Of a stretch of 64,000 nucleotides of DNA, positions 1 to 9,976 are shown piece by piece. The translations under genes were made by a program, and so were the position numbers. The DNA lies in NCBI GenBank assembly GCA_947647595.1, contig CANSKZ010000004.1, forward strand, positions 1 through 64,000, given 5' to 3'. The notes under the pieces were generated by a model, which saw nothing but the letters and a program-made list of their open reading frames with translations, made no database searches and was not told the DNA's origin. Within the stretch, counting starts at the first letter, position 1, and every line of letters starts with the position of its first letter. This DNA is from an uncultured Clostridium sp. (lineage in GTDB: Bacteria > Bacillota > Clostridia > TANB77 > CAG-508).

Positions 1-5
1 GCGCT

Positions 6-46
<41 letters not shown>

Positions 47-274
47 GTTTTAAAAGTGAAATAAACAACGTAATTCTTACGTTTTATAATGATGTAAAAA
101 AAGACAATCTATTTCAAAACATGGGACTAGACCCACCTTTTGAGTAGATGTCTTTTTGCACTTTTTAATAGAAAAATGACTAAAAATCATAAAAAATGCT
201 TCTAAAGGCATTCTAAGGCGTCTAAGAGTTATAAAAATATAAAGTATGAGAAAAATAAGAAAAAGGAGAGAAAA

Positions 275-1168
275 ATGAAAAAAATGAAAGAAAATAAAGG
301 AATTACGCTAATAGCGTTGGTAATTACAATTATTGTATTATTAATTTTGGCAGGAGTTTCGCTAAGATTAGTAGCAGGAAACGAAGGAATATTAAACAGA
401 GCAGAAAAAGCAGTTAGTAAAAGCAATACAGAAAGCTTGAAAGAAGAAATTGAACTAGCGATTTCGGAATTAAGGATTGCGTATTATGACGGAGAAGATG
501 TTCCAGAAGGAGTAACTTCACCAGATGAATATATCCAAACTAAATTAAATGGAAAAAAAATACCATCAGGAATAATAATATTTGATAAGGATACTGGAAA
601 ATTAAGCCTTAGTGATTCAAATAATAAAACAGAAGAAATTGGAACGTATAGTCCAGAAAAAGGAGTAACGATAAATAAAGGAGAAGGAAATACAAGCACT
701 ATTGTAGAAGGTTCAATAGATGATTGGGATGTGACAGAAGAAGGAATTTTACGTCGCTATAAAAGCAATAAAATTCCTGAAAATGGAAAAGTAATTATTC
801 CAAACGTAGTTGGAGGCATTTCCATAAAGAAATTGGAGAAAGGGGGAAAGGATGAATTTGGAGATGCAATTTTTCCTAGAAATGAAGAAGGATTATATGG
901 AGCAGGAATAACAGAATTAATTATATCAGAAGGAATATCGGAAATTGGAGTTAACGCTTTTATGGGATTACGCGATCTAAAAACACTTTCTATTCCGAGT
1001 AGTGTAATTAAGATTGGAAGCTGGGGATTTAATATTAGTAGTGGTAATTTAACAACTATAAATTATGGAGGAAGAAAAGAAGATTGGGAGAAAATAGAAA
1101 TAGGAAATTATAATGAATTCATCAATAATGCTCAGATTATTTGTAGTGATGGTATAATAGAAAGATAA
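275..1168 (+). CDS. Prepilin-like surface protein with a BspA-type leucine-rich repeat tail
   Basis: A protein of 297 residues starting at an ATG behind a good aaaggag site. Residues 9-30 form a type IV prepilin-like N-terminus: a KG-ITLIAL cleavage and methylation-type motif followed by an unbroken hydrophobic helix (VITIIVLLILAGVSL). The C-terminal third (about 190-290) has BspA/LRR_5-like patterns (ISEGISEIGVNAF, LKTLSIPSSVIKIG, LTTINYGGRKEDWEKI, ICSDG). By family knowledge the helix would place the protein in the membrane or in a pseudopilus, with the repeat domain outside the cell. The partner and exact role are unknown. A hairpin terminator follows at 1236. There is no in-frame CGG. Confidence 0.75.
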   Translation: MKKMKENKGITLIALVITIIVLLILAGVSLRLVAGNEGILNRAEKAVSKSNTESLKEEIELAISELRIAYYDGEDVPEGVTSPDEYIQTKLNGKKIPSGIIIFDKDTGKLSLSDSNNKTEEIGTYSPEKGVTINKGEGNTSTIVEGSIDDWDVTEEGILRRYKSNKIPENGKVIIPNVVGGISIKKLEKGGKDEFGDAIFPRNEEGLYGAGITELIISEGISEIGVNAFMGLRDLKTLSIPSSVIKIGSWGFNISSGNLTTINYGGRKEDWEKIEIGNYNEFINNAQIICSDGIIER

Positions 1169-1235
1169 CTATATATAAACAATCCTGTTTAAAAAGATTG
1201 AAAAAAGTATAAATATAATAAAAATGAAGGATTTT

Positions 1236-1268
1236 AAGAGAAGAATTAACAAAATTCTTCTCTTTTCT
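1236..1268 (+). terminator. Rho-independent terminator
   Basis: A perfect 12-bp stem (aagagaagaatt with aattcttctctt, 5-nt loop) followed by a T-rich run, 67 bases after the pilin-like gene. Confidence 0.7.
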
Positions 1269-1309
1269 GTATGGTAAAAAAGTTTTTGACTGATTACTAT
1301 AAAACACTT

Positions 1310-1337
1310 GAACCTTTTCAAACAATATGATAAAATA
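1310..1337 (+). promoter_or_regulatory. Promoter of plsY-gpsA
   Basis: TTGAAC, 17 bases, then TAAAAT, about 40 bases before the plsY start. A plausible sigma-A promoter for the plsY-gpsA operon. Confidence 0.5.
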
Positions 1338-1375
1338 GGCAAAATAGATATTAAGAAAAATAAGGGGGAAATCAA

Positions 1376-2016
1376 ATGACATATGGAATCATTGGAATCA
1401 TAGCTTATTTGATAGGAAGCATAAATTTTTCTGTCTTAATCAGCAAAAAAATGGCTGGATTTGATGTACGAGAAAAAGGAAGTGGAAATGGTGGAACAAC
1501 GAATGTTTTAAGAAGTGTAGGCAAAAAAGCAGCAGTTTTGACACTAATAGCAGATATTTTAAAAGGAGTTATAGCAATTTTACTTGCTTGGCTGGTTCGG
1601 AAAATTTGCTAAGTGTGATGTAGCAATACTGGTTCAAGTTGCAGCAATTGGCGTCGTTGTTGGGCATACATTTCCTATTTTTTTCGGATTCAGAGGTGGT
1701 AAAGGAATTGCAACAAGTTTAGGAATATTGTTATTATTAAATTGGCAAATTGGTTTAATTTGTCTGTTATTTGCAATTTGTTTAATGGCAGTTACAAGAA
1801 TGGTATCTTTGCGGATCGATTGCAGCAGCGGTTTTGTTTCCGATTTTGACAATATTTTTGAAAGAACATTATTTGGTCGAAGGTAATTATTTCATTTTTG
1901 GAATTGTAATGGCGATATTTATTCTATTTAATCATAGAACCAATATTGGTCGAATTTTAAATGGAACAGAAAATAAGTTGAGTTTTAAGAAAAAAGAAGA
2001 AGGAGAAGAAAAATGA
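1376..2016 (+). CDS. plsY: Acyl-phosphate glycerol-3-phosphate acyltransferase PlsY, read with two +1 shifts
   Basis: Membrane enzyme that moves the acyl group from acyl-phosphate to glycerol 3-phosphate, the first step of phospholipid synthesis. The start has an aaggggg site. PlsY motifs are present: GSINFSVLISK, the EKGSGNGGTTNVLR loop, GHTFPIFFGFRGGKG. The frame is broken twice, each time at an in-frame CGG: after GTT at 1598 and after TTG at 1812. Skipping the C gives GKFAKCDVA and VSLGSIAAAVLFP, the expected family sequence, and a 212-residue protein of normal length. Without the shift the product stops at 78 residues. It overlaps gpsA by 4 bases. Two independent shifts at the same codon type argue for recoding rather than decay. 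Confidence 0.85.
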
Positions 2017-2998
2017 AAATTTCAGTCATAGGAAGTGGAAGCTGGGGAATGGCGCTTAGTATATATTTAGCAAACCAGGGAAATACTATAAAAGTATGGT
2101 CATTTAGTGAGGACGAAAAAAATAAAATTAATCAGGAAAAAAAGTGTATTTTTTTACCAAATGTAAATTTACCAGAGGGAATTGTTTGCACCAATTCTTA
2201 CGAAGAAGCTTTACAAGGCACAGAAATAATTTTACATGTAACACCATCAAAGTTTGTTAGAAACACGATGAAAGCTTACAAAGAATTTGTCAAACCAAAT
2301 CAAATTTTATTAATGTGTTCGAAAGGATTTGAACCAGAGACGAATTTAACATTAGATGAAGTGGTTGAGCAAGAATTACCAAATGTGAAATATGGGATTT
2401 TATCTGGTCCAAGTCATGCGGAGGAAGTTGCCATTGGTGTCCCAACAGCTTTGGTGATTGCTTCTAAAAGGCAGGATGTGAATGAAACAGTTTGTGAATT
2501 GTTGAAAAGCAATTTGCTTAGAATGTATCATACCAATGATGTAAAAGGAGTGGAATTACGGAGGCGCTTTGAAAAATATTATTGCGTTTTGTGCAGGAGC
2601 AGCAGTTCGGTTTAGGATTTGGAGATAATACATTTGCCATGCTTGCCACAAGAGGCTTAGTTGAAATTACACGATTAGGTGTTGCAATGGGAGGCGAATC
2701 GAGAACCTTTTATGGCTTAACAGGGCTTGGTGATTTAATCGTAACTTGTGGAAGTCCCCATAGTCGAAATAGAAGAGCAGGAGAATTGATTGCTAAAGGA
2801 AATTCGATAGAAGAAGCGAAAAAGCAAATTGGAATGACAATTGAAAGTATTGATAATATTGATTCTGCTTATTGTCTAGCCAAAAAATACAAAGTTGAAA
2901 TGCCAATTGTGGAAACCGTTTACCATGTATTATACAATGGATTGAACCCAAAAGAAGCAGTCAACCAATTGATGACAAGAGAATTAAAAGCAGAGTAA
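2013..2998 (+). CDS. gpsA: NAD(P)H-dependent glycerol-3-phosphate dehydrogenase, read with two +1 shifts
   Basis: Reduces dihydroxyacetone phosphate to glycerol 3-phosphate, the substrate of the PlsY encoded just upstream. The N-terminal Rossmann motif [10 protein letters not shown], the GPSHAEE motif and the C-terminal [12 protein letters not shown] block are clear. CGG codons at 2559 (after TTA) and 2608 (after GTT) each interrupt the frame. Dropping one C at each site gives [20 protein letters not shown] and then [16 protein letters not shown], which matches the conserved GpsA active-site region. The repaired protein has 327 residues, the usual length. The two sites are only 49 bases apart, inside the part of the enzyme that carries the catalytic lysine (ALKN). 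Confidence 0.88.
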
Positions 2999-3065
2999 TT
3001 CAATAGACGATGAATCATCGTCCTAAATAAATATAAAATAGACTAAATTTAAGGAGGATACGAAA

Positions 3066-3533
3066 ATGGATTTTTTTAATAAATTAGGAAAAAAGGCAAG
3101 TGAAACTTATCAAGTAACCAAAGAAAAAACAGTGAAGTTTTCTGAAGAAATGAAGTTAAAAGGTAGGATGAACGAAGCGAAAAGTAAAATTACTAATTTG
3201 TACGAAGAAATTGGAGAACAGGTTTATCATCAATTTAAAACAAATACAGAGGAAGGAAAAGAAGAAATTACTGCTAAATGCGAAGAAATTTCGGCTCAAT
3301 TTGATGTGATTTCTAAAATAGAATCCGATATTTTATCATTAAAAGAAGTTAAAAAATGTATTAAATGTGGAGCAGAAATTAACAAAAAAGATGATTTTTG
3401 TTCAAAATGTGGAAAAGAACAACCTAAAACAGAAAATGTAAATGTGAACATTGCAGAAGAACCAAAAGATGTACAAGAAGCAGAAGTAACTGAAATTAAA
3501 GATGTTCCAGAAAATCAACCAAACGACCAATAA
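3066..3533 (+). CDS. Small coiled-coil protein with C-terminal zinc ribbon
   Basis: 155 residues with an aaggagg site. Residues 1-95 are charged and helical, probably coiled coil. Residues 98-118 form a zinc ribbon of two CxxC knuckles (KCIKCGAE and DFCSKCGKE). The tail is acidic and low complexity. No enzyme motif is visible. Zinc-ribbon proteins of this layout are common in Bacillota and of unknown function. It stands alone between gpsA and ppaC, with small inverted repeats (3006-3022, 3542-3561) on both sides that lack a clear T-tract. Confidence 0.6.
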   Translation: MDFFNKLGKKASETYQVTKEKTVKFSEEMKLKGRMNEAKSKITNLYEEIGEQVYHQFKTNTEEGKEEITAKCEEISAQFDVISKIESDILSLKEVKKCIKCGAEINKKDDFCSKCGKEQPKTENVNVNIAEEPKDVQEAEVTEIKDVPENQPNDQ

Positions 3534-3602
3534 ATGCATGAAGGCAAGGATATAACCTTGCCAACAAAAAATAAAATAGATTAAAAATAGGAGGAATAAA
3601 AA

Positions 3603-4520
3603 ATGGGAAAGATATTAATTTTTGGACATAAAAATCCAGATACAGATTCGATTACATCGAGTATTGTTTTAGCCAATTTAGAAAAAGCGTTAGGAAAGGA
3701 CGTTGAGGCATGTCGATTAGGAAATGTCAACAAGGAAACACAGTATGTATTAGACTATTTAGGGATAGAGGCACCTCGTTTGATTGAAAGTGTGGAAGAT
3801 GGGGCAGAAGTTATGCTTGTTGACCATGCGAATCCCAAAGAGTCAATTGAGAATTTAGAGGAAGTAACCATTTTAAAAATTGTTGACCATCATAAAGTAG
3901 CGTTGAATACGGGGTATCCATTATATTATCGTGCAGAGCCAGTTGGTTGTACGGAAACAATTTTGTATAAATTATATCAAGAAAATAATGTGGAAATTGA
4001 TAAGACGATTGCAACATTAATGTTATCAGCGATTATATCTGATACGTTATTGTTTAAATCACCAACTTGCACAGAAGAGGATGTCAAAATTGCAAAAGAG
4101 TTGGCTAAAATTGCACAAATTGATTGTGATACATATGGCTTAGAAATGTTAAAAGCCGGAACGGATTTGAATGGATTTTCCATTGAAGAAATTTTGAATT
4201 TGGATGCGAAAGAAATAGATTTAAAACAGGTTAAATCTGTAATAGCACAAGTCAATACTGCTTCTATCGAAGATGTTATGACGATGAAGGCAGAATTGGA
4301 AAATGGAATGCAAAAAGTTATTGATGAAAAGGGATTAGATTTGTTTATGTTATTGATTACTGATATTGTAAACAGTAATTCACAAGTAATTGCATTGGGA
4401 AATAGAGCGGATTTGGTTGAAAAATCTTATTCTGTAACATTAGAAAATCATACAGCACTTTTGAAGTCTGTTGTATCAAGAAAAAAACAAGTTGTACCAG
4501 TTTTGACAGAGAATGCATAA
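3603..4520 (+). CDS. ppaC: Manganese-dependent inorganic pyrophosphatase (family II)
   Basis: Hydrolyses pyrophosphate to phosphate in the cytoplasm and so pulls biosynthetic reactions forward. DHH-family motifs are visible: GHKNPDTDS at residues 8-16, VDHAN, and VDHHK for metal binding. The C-terminal DHHA2-type domain ends in the substrate-binding SRKKQVVP. The length, 305 residues, is normal. An aggagg site precedes the ATG. There is no in-frame CGG, and the frame is intact. Confidence 0.9.
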   Translation: MGKILIFGHKNPDTDSITSSIVLANLEKALGKDVEACRLGNVNKETQYVLDYLGIEAPRLIESVEDGAEVMLVDHANPKESIENLEEVTILKIVDHHKVALNTGYPLYYRAEPVGCTETILYKLYQENNVEIDKTIATLMLSAIISDTLLFKSPTCTEEDVKIAKELAKIAQIDCDTYGLEMLKAGTDLNGFSIEEILNLDAKEIDLKQVKSVIAQVNTASIEDVMTMKAELENGMQKVIDEKGLDLFMLLITDIVNSNSQVIALGNRADLVEKSYSVTLENHTALLKSVVSRKKQVVPVLTENA

Positions 4521-4558
4521 ACCAAAATCCTTTTAGAAATAGTAGGAGATGAGAAAAT

Positions 4559-6338
4559 TTGAGTGGTAGAAATAATCGAGTTGTAAGAAATAGGGAAAGA
4601 AGTAATAATTTTTCTGGAGAATCGAAAACGTTAAAAATAATGCTGAGTGTTATTTTTGTGATTTTAGTGATAATGATTGTACTCACCATAATATGGAAAA
4701 TGAATCACAAAAACCAAAAAAGAAATATGGCAGAATGGGAAGAAAAGATTTCGTATGAATATTTTATGCTAAGTACAGAAAAAGGAGTTGGTGTAATTGA
4801 CAAAAATGGAAAATCTATTATAGAAGCCAAATATACACGGAATCGATATGCCGAATCCTTCCAAAGACGTGTTTATTGTTTATGAAGAGGAAAAGGCACA
4901 AGTGCTGAATCAAAAGGTTGAAAAAATATTTTCTAATTATGAGTTGGTAGAAGCGATTAAATCTTCTGAAAATACCAATGAAATGGAAAAACATGCTTTG
5001 AAATACAAAAAAGGTGATGGATATGGCATCATAGATTTAGAGGGAAATGTGATAACAGAACCAATTTACCAACAAATTACAAGCCTTGAATATCGACCAG
5101 GAAGAATTTTGGTTGAAAAAGATGGAAAATTTGGTGTTTTAGATGCCAAAGGAAATGTTGTGATTGAAACAAAATATGATGAAATCAAGGCAGATGGCTA
5201 TTGGACAGAAGAGGAATCGTATCACAAAACAGGTTTCATTGTGGCTGAAAAAGCGAAGGATGGAATTAATTTTGGTTATCTTGATTATGAAGGAAACATC
5301 ATTTTGGATACCAAATATGAATCTCTGGAAAGAGCATTAGAATATGATGATGACAACATTTATTTAATAGCGATGCAAAAAGGAAAAAAATGCGTTTTTA
5401 AAAATAAAAAGAAAATCATAGATTCTAATTTTCAAGAAATAACTTATTCCAATCTTTCTAAAGTTTTTGTAGCTAATAAAAACGGCAAATATGGTTTTTT
5501 CAAATTAAATGGAAAAGCGATTTTAAAACCAGAATATACAAGTTATTCTATGGCAGGAAATTATATTTCTGTAACAAAGGATGATAAAACGCAATTGTTT
5601 GATATTAATGGAAATTTGGTGGGAACCAATTCTTATACCAAAATGATTGAAACCGAGAATCCAGCTTATTTTATTGCAGAAGATGAAGATGGAAATTGTA
5701 GCATTATTAGTAAAGATGTCAAAATTGATGAAAAATATAATCAAATTACATATGCATTTGACCATTATTTTATTTTTTCGAAGCGAGACGGAAAAACTGG
5801 TGTGGTGAATGCGTTAACCAAAGAAGTAGAAATTGAGCCTGAATATGAATTTATTGTGTTAATTGAAGGAACGAAATCTTTACAGGCAATTGATGGAATG
5901 AAAAATTTGCTCGATATTTATTCAGAAGATTTGCGAAAAACAGTTACAATGGAAGATGGTTTAATGGAGCATATTAACGAGGAATATTCCATTTGTTATT
6001 CCGAAAATGACATGAAATATATCAATGCAAGTGGACAAGTTGTGGAGAATACAGAAGTTTTTCCAAACAAAAAATTATATGCCACCCAACAAAATGGCAA
6101 ATGGGGATTTGCCGATTCAAATGAAAAAATAATTGTAAATTGTGAATATGATATTGTGACAGAATTTAACGAATATGGTTTTGCTGGAATCAAAAAAGAA
6201 GGTAAGTGGGGCGTAATAAACGAAGCAGGTGAAGTGATTGTTGAACCAAGTTATGAATTGGATACATACTATTTTCCACAGTTTATTGGTAAATATTTAT
6301 TAAATCAGTCAGAAACGACGTATTGTGAAGAGGTATAA
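4559..6338 (+). CDS. Membrane-anchored WG-repeat protein, read with one +1 shift
   Basis: Begins at TTG behind taggaga. After a basic N-terminus there is one membrane helix (residues about 22-46), then many WG/KWG repeats of the form DGKFGVLDAKGNVVIETKYDEI. The repeats continue to the C-terminus (NGKWGFADSNEKIIV, EGKWGVINEAGEVIV). These repeats are thought to form beta propellers or mediate binding; the ligand is unknown. The frame breaks at CGG 4838 after ACA. Skipping the C joins KYT to GIDMPNPSKDVFIVYE and gives 592 residues. Read straight, the protein would end 15 codons later. The next gene starts 2 bases after the stop. Confidence 0.75.
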
Positions 6339-6340
6339 AG

Positions 6341-7587
6341 ATGTACAAAGAATTTGGAATCAGTGAGAAAATTGAAAAATTAGCGGAAGAAGCGGAGCAA
6401 GCTTTAAAAAAGGAATTTGAAAAAATTGATTTGGCTTGTACCAAAAATAGTTTGAAAGTATTACGGAGCTTTTCAAAAATATAAAATAGCCGAAGTTCAT
6501 TTCGGTTCAACAACGGGTTATGGTTATGATGATATAGGAAGAGATACAATTGAAAAAGTATTTGCAGACGTATTACGCGCCGAAGATAGCCTTGTTCGAA
6601 CGCAATTTATTTCTGGAACGCATGCCATAACCGTTGCCCTATTTGCATGTTTGCGTCCAGGTGATACAATGCTTAGCATTTCAGGAAAACCGTATGATAC
6701 ATTGGATGAAATTATTGGAATTAAAGAAAATGCGAGCTCTTTAAAAGCCTATCAAATCAATTATGAACAAATTGATTTGTTAGATAACGATTTTGATATA
6801 CCAGCGATTTTAGAAAGAGTTGTCAAAAAAGATATTCGACTAATTGAGATTCAGCGTTCACGTGGTTATAGTTTGCGTCATAGTTTGACGATGAATAAAA
6901 TTGAAAGAGTAATAAAAGAAATCAAAGCAGTGAATCGCGAAGTCATCATTATGGTAGATAATTGCTATGGAGAAATGGTAGATGAAAAAGAGCCAGTAGA
7001 AGTAGGGGCAGATATTATGGTTGGGTCTTTGATTAAAAATTTAGGCGGAGGATTGGCACCAAATGGAGCCTATATTGCTGGTAGAAAAGATTTGATAGAG
7101 CTTTCCGCTGAAAGATTGACTTCACCAGGACAACGGAAAAGAAGTAGGTCCAACATTAGGGATTAACAAAAGTATTTTACAAGGCTTATATATGGCACCA
7201 CAAGTGGTAAGCAGTAGTTTAAAAACAGCGATTTTTACGAGTTATCTTTTAGAGAAATTGGGCTATTTTGTACAACCAAGATTTGATGAAAAGCGTTCAG
7301 ATATTGTGCAAACGATTCAATTTGGAGAGGAAGAAAAGCTGATTAAATATTGCCAAGGAATTCAAAGTGGTTCGGCTGTGGATTCGAATTCTGTTCCTAT
7401 GCCTTGGGATATGCCAGGTTATACGGATAAAGTGATTATGGCAGCAGGGGCTTTTACGATGGGCTCATCAATTGAATTATCTTGTGATGCACCAATTAGA
7501 GCACCGTATGTAGCTTTTCAACAAGGTGGTTTGACATATGAATATGGAAAGTTAGGCGTTTTAAAAGCAATTCAAAATATTTTATAA
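6341..7587 (+). CDS. PLP-dependent aluminium-resistance / methionine gamma-lyase family protein, read with two +1 shifts
   Basis: Fold-type I PLP enzyme of the family annotated as aluminium resistance protein or methionine gamma-lyase-like. Family blocks are recognisable: HFGSTTGYGYDDIGRDTIEK, SGTHAITVALF, MVDNCYGEM, the probable PLP lysine in GSLIKNLGGGLAPNG, and MPWDMPGYTDKVIMAAG. CGG at 6464 (after TTA) and at 7134 (after CAA) break the frame. Dropping each C gives VLGAFQKYKIAEVHFG and SPGQGKEVGPTLGINKS. The restored protein has 414 residues, the family length. Read in the zero frame from its true start it would stop at about 6480. The substrate in this organism is not certain. Confidence 0.8.
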
Positions 7588-7602
7588 AGACAAGGAGAAA
7601 AA

Positions 7603-8292
7603 ATGGAGAAGTTTGAGGTCAATCATGAGATAATTGAATATACCATTGAGAGAAAAAGGATTAAAAATTGCTATATTTCCGTAAAAGATGGGAAAGTAAG
7701 TGTACGCGTCCCAACGAAAACTTCAAAAGAAAAAATTGAAGAAATAGTGGCTGAAAAAGCAGAGTGGATTTTAAAAAATGTAAAAAAACAAAGTCAAAAA
7801 GTTCAATTACCAAAAAAATATGAAAATGGAGAAGTTTTTAAAGTTTTGGGAAAAGAAACCGTTTTAAATATTTCTCATGAAAAAATTACGAAGCCAAAAA
7901 TAAAATTTAGATTTCATAAATTAATGGTTCAATTGCCACAAGAATGGCAAGACAATGCCAAAGAAGAAACGAAGAAAATGGTGGAATATTTTTATCAAAA
8001 TCTAGCAGAAAAAGAAGTAGAAAAAGCGATGCGAAAAATGTCGATGAAAGTGGGGATTGCACCAAGTCAGTATCAAGTAAAAAATTTAAAAAGTACTTGG
8101 GGAAATTGTTCGGTTACTGGAAAAATTAGTATTAATAAAGAGGTTGTAAGTCATAGTAGACGTGCAATTAATTATGTTTGTTTGCATGAAATTTGCCATT
8201 TAGAAAATATGAACCATTCAAAAGATTTTTGGAATATGGTAGAAACCTATATGCCAGATTATAAGGAAGCAGAAATGGAATTAAAGAATTAA
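7603..8292 (+). CDS. YgjP-like (DUF45) zinc metalloprotease
   Basis: 229 residues behind a caaggag site. The C-terminal half carries a gluzincin-type motif HEICHLENMNHSKDFW, in which HExxH would bind zinc, preceded by the family block KSTWGNCSVTGKISIN. YgjP/YfjC (M48-like, Pfam DUF45) proteins are often neighbours of restriction or housekeeping genes, and their substrate is unknown. The frame is intact and contains no in-frame CGG. It is probably cotranscribed with the upstream PLP enzyme gene, 15 bases away. Confidence 0.75.
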   Translation: MEKFEVNHEIIEYTIERKRIKNCYISVKDGKVSVRVPTKTSKEKIEEIVAEKAEWILKNVKKQSQKVQLPKKYENGEVFKVLGKETVLNISHEKITKPKIKFRFHKLMVQLPQEWQDNAKEETKKMVEYFYQNLAEKEVEKAMRKMSMKVGIAPSQYQVKNLKSTWGNCSVTGKISINKEVVSHSRRAINYVCLHEICHLENMNHSKDFWNMVETYMPDYKEAEMELKN

Positions 8293-8399
8293 AAAATGTA
8301 AAAAAATAACGAAAAAAGGTAAAATATAGTATTGCAATTATTTTGATTTATTGGTATGATATATAAGAATCATATTCATTATGAAGGGTAAAATTTATT

Positions 8400-9086
8400 A
8401 TGATTGAATTTAGAAATGTAAGTAAATTATATGGTACAGGAACAGAAGCAGTGCATGATGCGACTTTTTCGATTGATAAAGGAGAATTTGCATTTTTAGT
8501 GGGAAGTTCAGGTTCTGGAAAATCAACATTAATAAAATTGATTTTAAAAGAGGAAGAAGTTTCTGATGGAAATATTATTATCAATGGAAAAGATATTACC
8601 TTTTTGAAACCAAGAAGAGTTCCTTATTTGCGTAGAAGTATGGGAGTTGTATTTCAGGATTTTAGATTATTACCAGATAAAACCGTTTATGAAAATGTTG
8701 CTTTTGCGATGTACATTGTAAAGGCAACACCAAAGCATATTCGAAGACAAGTACCAATGGTTTTGTCATTAGTGGGGTTAAGTAATAAAGCAAAAATGTA
8801 TCCGAATGAGCTTTCTGGTGGTGAACAACAAAGAGTTGCGTTGGCACGTGCTTTGGTCAATAATCCATCAATGATTATTGCAGACGAGCCTACTGGAAAT
8901 TTAGATCCAGAAACAGCTTGGGATATTATGAATTTATTAAATGAAATTAATGCCAGAGGAACCACAGTTGTGATGGCAACCCATGCAAAAGATATAGTTG
9001 ATAAAATGAAGAAAAGAGTTATTGAAATTAGCAATGGCGTGATTATTAGAGATGATAAAAAAGGTGGGTATGATAGTGGGAAATAA
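8400..9086 (+). CDS. ftsE: Cell-division ABC transporter ATPase FtsE
   Basis: 228-residue ATPase that, with FtsX, transmits a signal to cell-wall hydrolases at the septum. Walker A GSSGSGKST (about 35-43), signature LSGGEQQRVALARAL, Walker B MIIADEPTGNLD and the H-loop ATHAKD are all present. Its 3' end overlaps the ftsX start by 17 bases, suggesting translational coupling. The two M23 genes downstream fit the known FtsEX-PcsB/EnvC arrangement. Confidence 0.92.
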   Translation: MIEFRNVSKLYGTGTEAVHDATFSIDKGEFAFLVGSSGSGKSTLIKLILKEEEVSDGNIIINGKDITFLKPRRVPYLRRSMGVVFQDFRLLPDKTVYENVAFAMYIVKATPKHIRRQVPMVLSLVGLSNKAKMYPNELSGGEQQRVALARALVNNPSMIIADEPTGNLDPETAWDIMNLLNEINARGTTVVMATHAKDIVDKMKKRVIEISNGVIIRDDKKGGYDSGK

Positions 9087-9969
9087 TTATTTGATTTGCG
9101 AAGGCGTGAAAAACGTTTTTAAAAATAAAAAAGCGACAATGATATCTTTAATCACCATGATTTGCACCATGTTTTTATTTGGTACGTTTTTCATGATTGG
9201 TGAAAATGTAAATAGTGTGCTAGAACAAGTCCAAAAAAAGCAGGGAATGGAAGTTTTCATTCAAAACGAAGCAACCGATGAGCAAATGGGTACTTTGGAG
9301 GCACAAATTAAAGCTATAGAAGGAATCAACACAGTAACTTTTAAAAGTAAGCAAGAAGCATTAGATTCCATGAAAGAAAACTTAAAAGATAACCAAGAAT
9401 TATTAGAAGGATATGAAGGCGAAAATAACATTTTTCCAGCATCTTTTGTTGTAACTTTAACCGATTTAAGTTTAGCGATTGATATAGAAGCTAAAATTAG
9501 TAGCTTGGAAAATGTCAAAAAAATCACAAGTAACAATGAAACAATTCTTGCGCTTATGAATATTGCGAATATATTTAGAATTGCAATTGGTGTTATTTTT
9601 ATGTTTTTATTGATTATTTCCATTACGATTATCGCAAATACCATTCGATTAACGGTATTTGCACGTAGAAAAGAAATTTCGATTATGAAATATGTGGGAG
9701 CTACCAACCGTTTTATTCGATGGCCGTTTATTATTGAAGGAATGATTATTGGAATACTAGCAGCAGCACTGACTATTTTTGTAATTGGAGCAATCTACAA
9801 TGGTGTCATTCAATGGATTGAACAAGCCAATGTATTACAATCAATTGGTGTCACATTATTGCAATTTTCAGAAATTGTAAGATTGATTGCTATTGTTTAT
9901 TTAGCATTAGGAATTGGTGTTGGTGTTGTGGGAAGTTCTATTTCCATGAAAAAATATTTGGAGGTGTAA
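9070..9969 (+). CDS. ftsX: Cell-division permease-like protein FtsX
   Basis: Membrane partner of FtsE. I place the start at ATG 9070, behind aaaggtgg; an ATG at 9052 in the same frame is possible. There is an N-terminal helix (about 25-46), a large extracellular loop (50-165) and three C-terminal helices around the FtsX permease core (NTIRLTVFARRKEISIMKYVGA). Length is about 299 residues. The extracellular loop is expected to contact the coiled-coil M23 proteins encoded next. No in-frame CGG. Confidence 0.9.
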   Translation: MIVGNNYLICEGVKNVFKNKKATMISLITMICTMFLFGTFFMIGENVNSVLEQVQKKQGMEVFIQNEATDEQMGTLEAQIKAIEGINTVTFKSKQEALDSMKENLKDNQELLEGYEGENNIFPASFVVTLTDLSLAIDIEAKISSLENVKKITSNNETILALMNIANIFRIAIGVIFMFLLIISITIIANTIRLTVFARRKEISIMKYVGATNRFIRWPFIIEGMIIGILAAALTIFVIGAIYNGVIQWIEQANVLQSIGVTLLQFSEIVRLIAIVYLALGIGVGVVGSSISMKKYLEV

Positions 9970-9976
9970 AAGATTC

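Noticed and set aside
2559..2561. Reassignment of CGG to another amino acid without a shift
   Set aside because: Reading on in the zero frame after CGG gives unrelated sequence and an early stop in nearly all cases, whatever amino acid CGG encodes. Only skipping one base restores the families.
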